Part shown: positions 53,899 through 62,766 of the stretch, one piece after another | Layout of the letters: each line of letters begins with the position of its first letter | How positions within the stretch are numbered: the first letter of the stretch is position 1 | Origin: Lachnospiraceae bacterium | GTDB taxonomy: Bacteria > Bacillota > Clostridia > Lachnospirales > Lachnospiraceae | Assembly: GCA_017431345.1 (NCBI GenBank) | Contig: JAFRLH010000015.1 | Coordinates: 62,001-126,000 of the forward strand | Direction: 5' to 3' | DNA: 64,000 nucleotides | Translations under genes and position numbers: made by a program | Notes under the pieces: generated by a model | What the model was told of the DNA's origin: nothing | Seen by the model: the letters and a program-made list of their open reading frames with translations, nothing else | The model's database searches: none

Positions 53899-54609
53899 TT
53901 ATTGTACTTTTTTAAAGTGCGCGATCTTTTTATTCTTTTTACTGAAGTACGAAGTCTTTCCAAACGGCTTCTTTCCGTTTGCGAATTTCCTGTCTCCGCC
54001 GGTCGGTTTAAGAGCGGTGCTTCCCGCGACACCGACTGCAAGAACATCACCGGGATAATAGGTTACCGTTACATCAGTATAGTAAGTGTTCAGTTTGACT
54101 TTGTGTCCATGATTGTCACGGTATGTTTTCGACTTCTTCACATGCCATCCTGAATCATATACTTCAACGCCGGCGGAATTGCCGATCACCTCCAGATTCT
54201 CACCTGTATCATAATCCACTATATAATATCCGCATAATCCGCCGATTTCTCCGGTCGATTTGTAATGACCGGATTTCACGATTTTATGGACCTGGGATTT
54301 GGTCATTTTCCATTGCGGATCCAATGTGATCCGGAATGAGAGAACCTTGGCATCTGTAGGGGTGAGCTGGTTTTTCCATTTTGTGATCTTTACCTTACAG
54401 CTATGCATGCCTATACCGGCATACTTTGTCTTAAAAGTGGTTGTCTTGCCGTTCGTTTTCAGATCCCAGCTGATGCCTTTTAATTTCTTCATATATTGTT
54501 TCGTTCCCGCCATGGCGGGTCTTGCACCGGGGATAACAAGCAGGCACAGCAAAAGGATCATAACAGGGAACAGTTGTGCTCCCGATCTCCGCAGGGTTAC
54601 TCTTTTCAT
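53899..54609 (-). CDS. secreted lysine-rich protein
   Basis: This 236-residue protein has a signal peptide (about 1-34, ending ARPAMA-G) and a basic, beta-rich mature part with many Lys-Tyr-Thr clusters and one GLCGYY segment. No catalytic motif. SD AAGGAGG. It belongs to the same compositional class as the 9804, 33287 and 62121 products. Confidence 0.78.
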   Translation of the reverse strand: MKRVTLRRSGAQLFPVMILLLCLLVIPGARPAMAGTKQYMKKLKGISWDLKTNGKTTTFKTKYAGIGMHSCKVKITKWKNQLTPTDAKVLSFRITLDPQWKMTKSQVHKIVKSGHYKSTGEIGGLCGYYIVDYDTGENLEVIGNSAGVEVYDSGWHVKKSKTYRDNHGHKVKLNTYYTDVTVTYYPGDVLAVGVAGSTALKPTGGDRKFANGKKPFGKTSYFSKKNKKIAHFKKVQ

Positions 54610-54746
54610 TCAGATTCCTCCTTTAGTCTGGCGATTATTGCAGCAGTAAAAACATATTATAATAATAGCATTAACACGAATGATCCTCAACTGGTTTGAC
54701 ATATTCCGTCCAACAGAAATCTCTGGTCTCAATACCCACTGACAGA

Positions 54747-55289
54747 TCAAAGGCATATCGCCTTCGCGATCCTTTCTGCTGTCTCTTTTCCGACAAGATC
54801 TGTTACCAGTGTCAATGCAAAAGCAAAGGTCGCCCCCAGCCCCTGACCGGTAGTGATATTTCCATCCACTGCAACACTGCCGCCGGTCAGATCAGCGCCT
54901 GCCATTTTGTTTTCAAAATCGGGATGACAGGTCGCCTTTTTCCCTTCAAGCAGACCCAGTTCTGCCAGCACACTCGGTGCCGCGCAGATGGCTGCGACCC
55001 GGCGGTCAGCAGCGAATTCAATACACTTCCGTCTTACAAATTCACTTCCCTGAAGGTTCTCCGTTCCAACACGGCCTCCCGGCAGAACAATCAGATCCAC
55101 GTCTGTATAATCCACATCCTCTGCCAATGCATCCGCCTGAATTACAATATTCCGGGAAGATGTCACAGGCAGTCTCTCCATGACCGATGCCGTGATCACC
55201 TCGATTCCTGCCCTGCGCAGAATATCCACTGTTATGAGCGCTTCACACTCTTCCATTCCATCTGCAAAGAAAACAACTGCTTTTTTCAT
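54747..55289 (-). CDS. DJ-1/PfpI family protein
   Basis: This 180-residue protein has the nucleophile elbow AAICAAPSV (Cys near 107), an acidic E in DGMEECEA near 14-18 and PGGR in the core, as in DJ-1/ThiJ/YajL proteins. Members act as glyoxalases, deglycases or chaperones; which applies here is unknown. It lies 57 bases after the esterase gene on the same strand. Confidence 0.93.
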   Translation of the reverse strand: MKKAVVFFADGMEECEALITVDILRRAGIEVITASVMERLPVTSSRNIVIQADALAEDVDYTDVDLIVLPGGRVGTENLQGSEFVRRKCIEFAADRRVAAICAAPSVLAELGLLEGKKATCHPDFENKMAGADLTGGSVAVDGNITTGQGLGATFAFALTLVTDLVGKETAERIAKAICL

Positions 55290-55345
55290 ATCTTATGAAT
55301 CCCCCTTCTCTATCAAATTCATTGTTCTTTTCCGTCTTTCCGGAA

Positions 55346-57328
55346 TTATTTCCAGAGAACGAACCCGATAAGGATGATCTGCGCCAGCAGGATCAATGGC
55401 AATCCGATCCGGAAATACCAATGTTTCGTCTTATGGTGAAAAAGATGCATTCCTGCGATCGCTCCGATACTGCCTCCGAGCAGTGCGATCAGGAACAACG
55501 CTTTTTCAGAAATCCGCCATTTCCCTCGTTTTGCCCTGGATTTGTCCAGACCGTACATCACAAATGCAATGAGGTTGATTCCTGCAAGCAGCAGACCCGC
55601 CATAAAGTATACATGCGGCACATTGTAACTGAGCTGTGTATAGCATCCGTTGAAATAGTGATCCAGGATCGGTTCGATCTCTTTTCTCTGCTCTGCTTTT
55701 ATATCGCTTTCCATATGAATATCACTGCCGAGCACCATCGTTTCTCTTGCGGCAGAATCATACGGTTTCCAGGTGTGACCATCCACGCCCGGATCGCCGG
55801 TCCTTGCAAAATTCACCCACATATCCTGTACGGTATCCGCCAGTTCCTGATCGTATTTCCCGCCGGTATAAATCGCCTCTTCAGGATTATTGAAGACATA
55901 GGCCAGTTCTACCGCATGACAGGCGCCGATCTTTTCGTCTGCGCATGGATATGTCCAGTAATAAGTGTAGGTGTTATTCCCCTGCTCCGCGTGATAAGCC
56001 GCCTGCTGCATCGCCGGAATCCGGAATAATGTCTCCGTATAGAATTCAGACAGCTTTTCTGCACTGCTGCCGTCCTGCATGGCCAGAAATGCTTTAACAT
56101 GCGCCTTTTCCTCTCCAGACAATACACGCAGATTATTCTCATACATAATGGGGATCATTAGCTTGTAAAGAAGTGTCCCGGGCACCGGCGGCGCGGTATA
56201 GCCCATTTCCCAGACCCAGTATTTCACTTCATCCGCATTGGTGCCGATCATCATATCAACACCGCTGCTTTTACCAAACTGATAAGCACCGTATAGATCC
56301 TCCGGCAGAATGACGCCGTCTCGCTCCGGAAAGTTGGCATAGTCATTCAGCTTTTCATTGACCGCTTTCAGTTCCTCTTCGGAAAGTGCTGTAAGCGCCT
56401 CCATATTGGTGCATCCAGTTTCTTCCAACAGCATATTGGTCAGATTCTGACACTCTTCCCTGCTGTAGGTCAGCGTGACAGACCCGCTCTGTGCGATCAC
56501 GCGCCGGAACAGGCCTTTTGTCCCATCCATAAGCGGAAGCAGAGATATGCTGCCGGCTCCCGACGACTCTCCGAAAACAGTCACATTTTCAGGATTCCCG
56601 CCAAATGCGGAGATGTTTTTCTGCACCCATTCCAGGGCGCATTTCTGATCGAGCAGCCCCAGGTTCCCGCTCTCTCTGTATGCCTCTCCGCCTTCGACCG
56701 AGGACAGATCGATAAACCCGAGAAGTCCGGATCGGAACTCAACGGAGACCAGTATGAGATCATCATATTTGCTGACAAGATTGTGTCCGTCATAGATCGG
56801 ATCAGAAGTGGCTCCCCAGGCATAGGATCCTCCGTGAAAAAAGACCATGACCGGTTTGTCCGAAGAGTCATTGCTGCTGTTCACCCATACATTAAGCTTC
56901 AGGCAGTCTTCGCTCTGCGGATAATAGGAGCCCGGTTCAGAAGGCCACTCCGTCTGTATAGGGGAACAGCCGAAATAATACGCCTCATAAATGCCCTCGC
57001 TGTCCTCTGCAGGTACCGGCGGTTTCCATCTGAGGCTGTCAATTGGAGATTCAGCGTACGGAATCCCCTTATAAGATACGACATCGCTGTCTGCCAGACC
57101 GACAAACGTTCCGTTTCTGCATTTCACAGAATGCTGCTTATCAAAACTGCCTGTAATTTCATGGTTCTCCCCATACATTCCGGCTACACGTTTCTTCATA
57201 TCCGAAGATGAATTTCCGCAGCCGACAGACAGCAGCAAGACAGCAAGTATAAAAACAAAAGCCAGGATCCGATTGGATCTGGATACAGGCTTTTTGTTAT
57301 TCGAATGTTCAGTTATATGCTTTTCCAT
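55346..57328 (-). CDS. lipoprotein carboxylesterase fused to DUF1294
   Basis: This 660-residue protein has a lipoprotein signal (lipobox LLSVGC near 34-39). A type-B carboxylesterase domain (about 65-560) shows oxyanion VFFHGGS, nucleophile FGESSGAGS and a catalytic His in GACHAVELA. The last 90 residues are a two- to three-helix DUF1294 membrane domain (MYGLDKSRAKRGKWRISE and GAIAGMHLFHHKTKH). DUF1294 is normally a separate small protein, so this fusion would hold the enzyme to the membrane at both ends. The substrate is unknown. Confidence 0.87.
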   Translation of the reverse strand: MEKHITEHSNNKKPVSRSNRILAFVFILAVLLLSVGCGNSSSDMKKRVAGMYGENHEITGSFDKQHSVKCRNGTFVGLADSDVVSYKGIPYAESPIDSLRWKPPVPAEDSEGIYEAYYFGCSPIQTEWPSEPGSYYPQSEDCLKLNVWVNSSNDSSDKPVMVFFHGGSYAWGATSDPIYDGHNLVSKYDDLILVSVEFRSGLLGFIDLSSVEGGEAYRESGNLGLLDQKCALEWVQKNISAFGGNPENVTVFGESSGAGSISLLPLMDGTKGLFRRVIAQSGSVTLTYSREECQNLTNMLLEETGCTNMEALTALSEEELKAVNEKLNDYANFPERDGVILPEDLYGAYQFGKSSGVDMMIGTNADEVKYWVWEMGYTAPPVPGTLLYKLMIPIMYENNLRVLSGEEKAHVKAFLAMQDGSSAEKLSEFYTETLFRIPAMQQAAYHAEQGNNTYTYYWTYPCADEKIGACHAVELAYVFNNPEEAIYTGGKYDQELADTVQDMWVNFARTGDPGVDGHTWKPYDSAARETMVLGSDIHMESDIKAEQRKEIEPILDHYFNGCYTQLSYNVPHVYFMAGLLLAGINLIAFVMYGLDKSRAKRGKWRISEKALFLIALLGGSIGAIAGMHLFHHKTKHWYFRIGLPLILLAQIILIGFVLWK

Positions 57329-57403
57329 TTGGTGATCTTCACCTTCTTACAGGTTCGCAGGCAGCAGCCAGACATTTTTTTCTTTTAATCTTTGTTTTTT
57401 CTG

Positions 57404-57612
57404 AGACAATACCCCAGTTTGCCAACGTGCAGCATCTAACCGGAACGCTCTCTGGGGGAATTCACATGATTTTGAATCTGGCGATACCCTTTTCACTGCT
57501 ATCCGACTGAAATATCAAACCAGTATAGGGTAGCGTCAGAGGCAATAATCAACGTAATTGCCCAAATCAATAGATGCAGCACTTACTGCAGGCGTCGAAA
57601 GGGGTATCGTCT
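57404..57612 (+). repeat. four-site non-coding element, copy A
   Basis: This intergenic element has four ordered sites: AGACAATACCCCAGT (57404), GGCGATACCCTTTT (57480), GTATAGGGTAGCGTCAGA (57523) and AAAGGGGTATCGTCT (57598). The first two are forward and the last two reversed copies of a core GACGnTACCCTTT. The outer and inner pairs are inverted repeats, so it looks like a miniature inverted-repeat element or a structured binding region. The same four sites with almost the same spacing recur at 61703-61909 in the same orientation. No clear target duplication. It fills most of the gap 57329-57669. Confidence 0.75.
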
Positions 57613-57669
57613 TCTATTAACAGGCGTTTTTCTCACCAGTTCTTTATTCACCAGACAGTGTCAGGATCC

Positions 57670-58143
57670 TTACGGAAGTTCCACATCCTTTCCGGTATAA
57701 AGGTATCTCAGATGAAACCCTGCCGGAACATCATGGATATCAGAAAAGGCGATCGTAACGCCATATTTTTCGGAAATATCCAGGCCTTTATCACCGAAGC
57801 CGTATACGTAGTGATAATGCGGATGCGCATCTTCGATCAGTTTCCCTTTTCTGCCGCTGACCCACTTTTCCTCCTGCATGAAATACGCTTTTTCAGCAAT
57901 GCGTTTGATCGTGCTCCCGGCAGGCATGGGTTTTGTTTTGGCACCCTTGGTAAAGGTATCTTCCCAGACGTCACCATTCCGTTTCCCGATGTACGTCTCA
58001 GCTGCTTTTCCTTTTTTAATGATAATATACCAATAGGTATTCTCTTTGCCGCCGAGAATGTGATCCACATCATTTTGATAGGCCTGATATAATTCAAACC
58101 CATCATTTTCCTCCACAAGCTTAATAAACTGTTCTGATGACAT
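57670..58143 (-). CDS. hypothetical protein inside the repeat-bounded segment
   Basis: This 157-residue soluble protein is not recognised. It starts MSSEQFIKLVEENDGF and contains YWYIIIKKGKAAETYIG and a His-rich HPHYHYVYGFGD block that could bind metal. The start follows GAAGGGAG. It lies between the two four-site elements. Confidence 0.68.
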   Translation of the reverse strand: MSSEQFIKLVEENDGFELYQAYQNDVDHILGGKENTYWYIIIKKGKAAETYIGKRNGDVWEDTFTKGAKTKPMPAGSTIKRIAEKAYFMQEEKWVSGRKGKLIEDAHPHYHYVYGFGDKGLDISEKYGVTIAFSDIHDVPAGFHLRYLYTGKDVELP

Positions 58144-58262
58144 GATGTATTCTCCCTTCCCTCAAATCACGCCAAAGGTTTACAGCACTCTTCTGATAGC
58201 AAGGACAGGTGCTCAGCAAACAGATCCCATGTCTTCTTCCGCTCATAAAACCATGACGGCAC

Positions 58263-58457
58263 TTATTCGTCCCACTCATCGAAGATTTCGTCATACATTA
58301 TCATCTCATCAATACTGTATGGCTGTTTTTTCTTTTCTCTCTGCATTTTCCTGAAGGTCCTGTCATCTACGGTAATGACACGCTCTTCATATACTTTCTT
58401 TTTACCAAAGAAAGTATTCTTTTCCGTTTCGACCATGACTTTGATTTTGTGCTTCAT
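58263..58457 (-). CDS. small charged protein
   Basis: This 64-residue protein starts MKHKIKVMVETEKNTFFG, has a Lys/Arg-rich middle and an acidic tail. Its ATG overlaps the stop of the RHS-like gene (ATGA), so it is translated by coupling. Not recognised; an adaptor or antitoxin-like role is only a guess. Confidence 0.6.
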   Translation of the reverse strand: MKHKIKVMVETEKNTFFGKKKVYEERVITVDDRTFRKMQREKKKQPYSIDEMIMYDEIFDEWDE

Positions 58458-59548
58458 TTGCCCAGCCTGTACACATTTGCCAATACGTCTAAATAATCAT
58501 CAGCGTATAATCTGGCCGAGGCTTTCTTAACCGTTTTATATCCGCCGTATTCATATTTTTCCAGTTTTTCAAATTCTGTTTGGCCATCTTCCTTACGATA
58601 ACTCACAAGAGACACCAGATTGCCATTTTTGTAGGTGTGTTCAAATTTGTATTCATCAACGCTGCCGTCACTGCACACCTCAGTATAGGCTGCCGGGTTT
58701 CCTTTCTGATCCCATTGTGTAATGGTAGTTTTCCACGTGTAATTGCTGTCGTTATCTTTTTTCACTGTAATAACGCCGGTTATTCTGCCTTTCGAATCAT
58801 AGGAATAAGTTACTGTATGGACCTCACCATTTCCGGTCCATTCTATTTTTGTAATTTTCCCTTTCGTATTATAGGATTCATTCCGGACAGACCGTCCCTC
58901 CGCATCCTTTACAGTATAACGATGACCGGTCATTCTGCCTTTTCTGTCATAAGTATATTGTTCTGTTTCGCGATAGGATTCCTTCCCCGTATCGGAATCA
59001 TAACCTATGTACGTTTCCGAAGTACATTTTCCCTTTTTATTATATTTATATTTCACAACAGCAACTGTCTTCTTTTTTTTCTTAACGTATGCCTTGCACG
59101 TCTCTTTAATAAGTCTGCCGGATCTGTATTTGTAATAGGTGATCCAGTCCAGTTTATTCTTATCATCATAATAGGCTTTTGATTTTCGAAGCCCTTTCTT
59201 ATTATATTTGTATACTGTTTTGTCTTCCTGTTTCAAATTACCATTTTTAAGGGCAAACAATGTTTTGTCTTCAAGCAAATGGTTCTTTTTATATTTTAAT
59301 TGCTCGACAACGGTGTTACTCACTTTATTACCCGAATAATTTTTTGTGGTTACTTTAACAACGTTCCCCTTTTTCACCTTATATTTTGTAGAAAACTGTT
59401 TTTCCCAATAGGATCCCCACCAGCTGGACTCACTTTTCGATGTCGGTATTTTTTTACCGGATGCTGCAAACACCGGTGCGGCGAACAGCGACACTGCCAT
59501 ACAGACAGCAACTGCTAAGGATGCAGCAGTTATAAATGGTTTTTTCAT
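58454..59548 (-). CDS. secreted YD/RHS-repeat-like protein
   Basis: This 364-residue exported protein has a signal peptide (about 1-29). Its body is built of YD-like repeats: YKYNKKGKCTSE, YTYDRKGRMTGH, YSYDSKGRITGV and similar units about 20-25 residues apart. Full RHS toxins are far larger and carry a cage and toxin tip, so this is a repeat-only shell or binding protein. SD GAGGAGG. It forms an operon with the small protein that follows. Confidence 0.8.
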   Translation of the reverse strand: MKKPFITAASLAVAVCMAVSLFAAPVFAASGKKIPTSKSESSWWGSYWEKQFSTKYKVKKGNVVKVTTKNYSGNKVSNTVVEQLKYKKNHLLEDKTLFALKNGNLKQEDKTVYKYNKKGLRKSKAYYDDKNKLDWITYYKYRSGRLIKETCKAYVKKKKKTVAVVKYKYNKKGKCTSETYIGYDSDTGKESYRETEQYTYDRKGRMTGHRYTVKDAEGRSVRNESYNTKGKITKIEWTGNGEVHTVTYSYDSKGRITGVITVKKDNDSNYTWKTTITQWDQKGNPAAYTEVCSDGSVDEYKFEHTYKNGNLVSLVSYRKEDGQTEFEKLEKYEYGGYKTVKKASARLYADDYLDVLANVYRLGK

Positions 59549-59639
59549 ATTAAAACTTCCCTCCTCATTGCATTTTTTTGATTATACCATATTTAAAGCC
59601 AACGGAATACCACTGGCAGGATCGATTCAGCCGCTTTCT

Positions 59640-61454
59640 TTAAACACCTGTCCCCAATGCATTCAAAAAAGACCGTACGGCAACAGCTTTCATGGGCTGG
59701 CCGCTGCGCTCCGCATTTCCTTCCCTCTCCCGGAGCAGCTCTGCCAGCTTCCTCGTTCCTTCCAGTTCTCTCCCAGCACTGCCCTGCAGTTTCCGCCGGC
59801 TGGCAGCAAGGATCTTCCCGATCAGATCAGCGAAACCGATCCGTTGATGGTTGCTCTCCAGAGAATCATAATAATCCAGGATGGCCATGATCAGTTCCTC
59901 GTCGAGGGAGGACAGTACTCCGTTGCGGCAGGCACGAACAGCTTTTTCATCACAGCTGCGGCAGGCTGCCAGCAGCTGATTCCGGTCGGCGCGCCGGCGG
60001 TATTCTCCGCTTTCCATATAGGATTGGATCCGCTCACAGATCTCCCGCTCGGCAGGGCTGCATGCTGCAAGCTCTTCATCATCCATAGGATCTGACGCGA
60101 ACTCAGGCGCTGTTTCCGCATTACCGGCTTTCGCAAGTGATCTCTCAAGCCCGCTCCGCATTTTCTTCATGTCCGGTACAGAAGGCCAGCAAAATCCGGG
60201 ATATGATCTGGCTGCGGCTAGGTTTCGGATCAGCAGCAGATATTCATCCGGCGCCAGCAATCCTTCTTCAGCCATATGCAGATAGGCTTCCCATCCCTCT
60301 GTCAGAATGGTATCGTCAATTTCGGCAAACGGCAATGTGCGAAGACGGTTCTCAGGCCGTGACATTCCCTGAAGATTCTCTTTCATCCGGTGAACCTGAA
60401 GACGCAGAATGGCATCATCCCAGTTGCCGGAATTGATGCTGTCCTTCAGGCAAAGAGGCAGAAAACGGTCGTGGTAGAATTCGGGATATTTCTGCTGCAG
60501 TCTGTTCAGGCCATAGCCATAGAGACTGCTGCGGGAGATCCTCCCGTTTTTAGCCAGCATGGTAAACAGAACGAAGGAAGTAAAGATCCGGCGGATATCG
60601 CCGTCCGGCATCTGCTCCTCCTGACAGAATTCGTAGATGCGCTCAAAATCCTGCAGCCCGCTGCGGAGACTGCGGATATTTTGGATCTCACATTGTGACA
60701 GCAGCGCACATAATTCTCTGCGGCTGTTCTGCAGAAAAACCGTATATCCTGTCAGGGAGGTACGGTATTGTTTCAGAATGCTGTCGATCACGGCCGTTTC
60801 ATCCACATGCAGCCGGACAGTCCGTTCGATCAGCTTCTCTTTCATTTCTGAATAGTTCAGAAATTCTCTTTTCCGATCCGCGGAATTTCTCTCTTCGGAA
60901 ACACTGCGGTTTTCTATCTTTTCCTCATTCGCCACAATAATCGTCTTGATATGGAGATTTTCACAGTACTCATTGATGCACCCCAGCAGCTCTACCTGTG
61001 AAAGATTCGTACGCTCCAGATCATCGAAGACCAGGATCACACACCGCCCGGCCATTACCGGTTCCGGCTGAATATACTCATAAGGATCCCGAAGATACAT
61101 ATTCATCCGGGGACTTTCTTCTCCGATTTGATAGACCCAGTCATTGGCTGAAGGTTCCGCAGCATCCCCTTCAGGGCTTCCCGGGACAGTGCCCGGCAGC
61201 TCCGAAGCATCTTTCCGCAGGATCATAAGAAAATGATCCAGGTATTCCCGTCGGATCTTTTTCCGGATTTCCTCCAGCGATTCCTCACCGAACAGAGAGA
61301 TTCTCAACAGAACATAGGAAGGACCAAGTTCGGCGGGAAGATCATTCTCCAGCAGATAGGTCTTGCCGGAGCCCCATTCTCCGCAGAGGAGCAGGGCTCC
61401 AAAGGTATTTTTACTCCGGCAGTACCGGGCGATTTCTTTTAATGCAGCAGACAT
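59640..61454 (-). CDS. KAP-like P-loop NTPase
   Basis: This 604-residue protein has an N-terminal P-loop domain with Walker A GEWGSGKT (25-32) and Walker B VFDDLER (142-148), as in KAP/STAND-like NTPases. An all-helical C-terminal half (about 250-604) has no recognised motif or membrane segment. Proteins of this build often sense invaders or act as regulatory ATPases in defence and membrane-linked systems. It starts behind GGAGG. It lies between the two four-site elements, after the RHS-like operon in gene order on the minus strand. Confidence 0.75.
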   Translation of the reverse strand: MSAALKEIARYCRSKNTFGALLLCGEWGSGKTYLLENDLPAELGPSYVLLRISLFGEESLEEIRKKIRREYLDHFLMILRKDASELPGTVPGSPEGDAAEPSANDWVYQIGEESPRMNMYLRDPYEYIQPEPVMAGRCVILVFDDLERTNLSQVELLGCINEYCENLHIKTIIVANEEKIENRSVSEERNSADRKREFLNYSEMKEKLIERTVRLHVDETAVIDSILKQYRTSLTGYTVFLQNSRRELCALLSQCEIQNIRSLRSGLQDFERIYEFCQEEQMPDGDIRRIFTSFVLFTMLAKNGRISRSSLYGYGLNRLQQKYPEFYHDRFLPLCLKDSINSGNWDDAILRLQVHRMKENLQGMSRPENRLRTLPFAEIDDTILTEGWEAYLHMAEEGLLAPDEYLLLIRNLAAARSYPGFCWPSVPDMKKMRSGLERSLAKAGNAETAPEFASDPMDDEELAACSPAEREICERIQSYMESGEYRRRADRNQLLAACRSCDEKAVRACRNGVLSSLDEELIMAILDYYDSLESNHQRIGFADLIGKILAASRRKLQGSAGRELEGTRKLAELLREREGNAERSGQPMKAVAVRSFLNALGTGV

Positions 61455-61702
61455 ACAGATTCCTCCTGCTTCCTTTTGCTTAACACTTTGATGCTGATAT
61501 TTTATAACTTGCTTATTTTACCAGAATCATCAGCAGCATTCAATCAATCATACATAACCTGATCTCCTTTCAGCCTTCCTTGATCTGCTTCTGAGTCAAA
61601 CATCGGCTGATAACCGGATATTGCGGATCATAGTTCCCTTCTTACTGTCATCAATATATTCTGTCATCAATACATTTTTTCTTTTTCAAACGTCTTTCCA
61701 AA

Positions 61703-61909
61703 AGACACTACCCCAGTATTCTGACGAATGACCACAAACCGAAACGCGATTGGGTGATATTAGTACATATTTGCCAGACGATACCCTTCTAGCTTCTTAA
61801 TAATCATGTTTTCCTGCTGGTAAAGGGTAGCATCAGATGATTCTAACAATTAAAAAACCCAGATCCTTCAAATGTTCCGCTTCTGACGCCTGCTAAAAGG
61901 GTATCGTCT
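61703..61909 (+). repeat. four-site non-coding element, copy B
   Basis: This is the second copy of the element at 57404: AGACACTACCCCAGT (61703), AGACGATACCCTT (61776), GTAAAGGGTAGCATCAGA (61820) and AAAAGGGTATCGTCT (61895). Site-to-site steps are 73, 44 and 75 bases against 76, 43 and 75 in copy A. The second and fourth sites form a perfect 12-base inverted repeat. The DNA between sites is not conserved, so selection or the origin acts on the sites themselves. It lies in the 665-base gap before the 62121 gene; no other feature is seen there. Confidence 0.75.
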
Positions 61910-62120
61910 GTGTAATGTTTCATGGTTATGGATAATCACACTCCTCCGTAGCAAAACAAATTGGAAGCGCCGGCCAAGGAGAATGCCGTACTGTAACAAT
62001 AACATTACTATCCCGGCAGTCAATATGTATCCTGTTGTACCACCCTGCAATGTATGTTAAACTTAATATTAAAGAATATCATTTCAGCCGGACAGCCGGC
62101 AGAAAGGACAGGAATTTCCT

Positions 62121-62693
62121 ATGAAAACAAAAGCGCTCAAAATCATTATCGCTGTATTTTGTCTCATTTCCGCGTTTGCAATAATAAACAATGTGCAGGC
62201 AGCGTCAAAAGCAACCAAAAATAAGAAAGCAAAGGCGGCATTCTCGAAGAAACTGGGGAATGCGGAAGGACTTGAGGTGCTGAAATATAAGGATGTTACC
62301 GGAGATGGTATTGTTGAAGCATTATTGGAATGCCATCCTGAAGGTCATGGCAGCGGACGGACGTTCAGAATATACAAGTATTCCGGAAAGAAGCTGAAAA
62401 AGATAATGTCTATATCGGAATATGGACTGTCGCGCCTGTATTATTACAAAAAAAGCAAATCCCTTATCCTGTACGGCTCCGGTCACGGTGCAGAATGGTA
62501 TTCCTATTTCACCATGAAAAACGGAAAATACAAACACCTGGCGCAGCGTACCCGTAATGCGATCAAAGGCGGCGGCATGGAGGACGGCCCCTGGTATTAT
62601 TCCAAGTATACAAAAGATTTGACGAAATCCGAGTTTAAAAAACTGGTCAAAAACGTCAAAAAAGGGAAGTCAAAAAAGATAAAACTGTGGTGA
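62121..62693 (+). CDS. secreted lysine-rich protein
   Basis: This 190-residue protein has a signal peptide (about 1-28) and one VCBS/FG-GAP-like loop DVTGDGIVEALLE (about 59-71). A basic Tyr/Lys/Gly-rich body ends in a Lys-rich tail. Probably extracellular and calcium-binding at the loop. SD AAAGGAC. It ends at a bidirectional terminator. Confidence 0.78.
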   Translation: MKTKALKIIIAVFCLISAFAIINNVQAASKATKNKKAKAAFSKKLGNAEGLEVLKYKDVTGDGIVEALLECHPEGHGSGRTFRIYKYSGKKLKKIMSISEYGLSRLYYYKKSKSLILYGSGHGAEWYSYFTMKNGKYKHLAQRTRNAIKGGGMEDGPWYYSKYTKDLTKSEFKKLVKNVKKGKSKKIKLW

Positions 62694-62703
62694 ATATAGC
62701 CTG

Positions 62704-62735
62704 AACAGCCTCGTTGGAATCAACGAGGCTGTTTT
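62704..62735. terminator. bidirectional terminator
   Basis: AACAGCCTCGTTG (62704-62716) pairs perfectly with CAACGAGGCTGTT (62721-62733) around GAAT, then TT. It serves the converging genes at 62121 and 62767. Confidence 0.82.
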
Positions 62736-62766
62736 AAAACGGCTGAAAATCGGCTTTGTTCTGTAA

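Noticed and set aside
57404..61909. CRISPR-like interpretation of the repeated TACCC/GGGTA sites
   Set aside because: Site spacings are unequal, orientation alternates and there are no cas genes.
61868..62050. 60-codon minus-strand frame in the gap before 62121
   Set aside because: It overlaps the fourth site of repeat copy B, has no SD and no recognisable domain.
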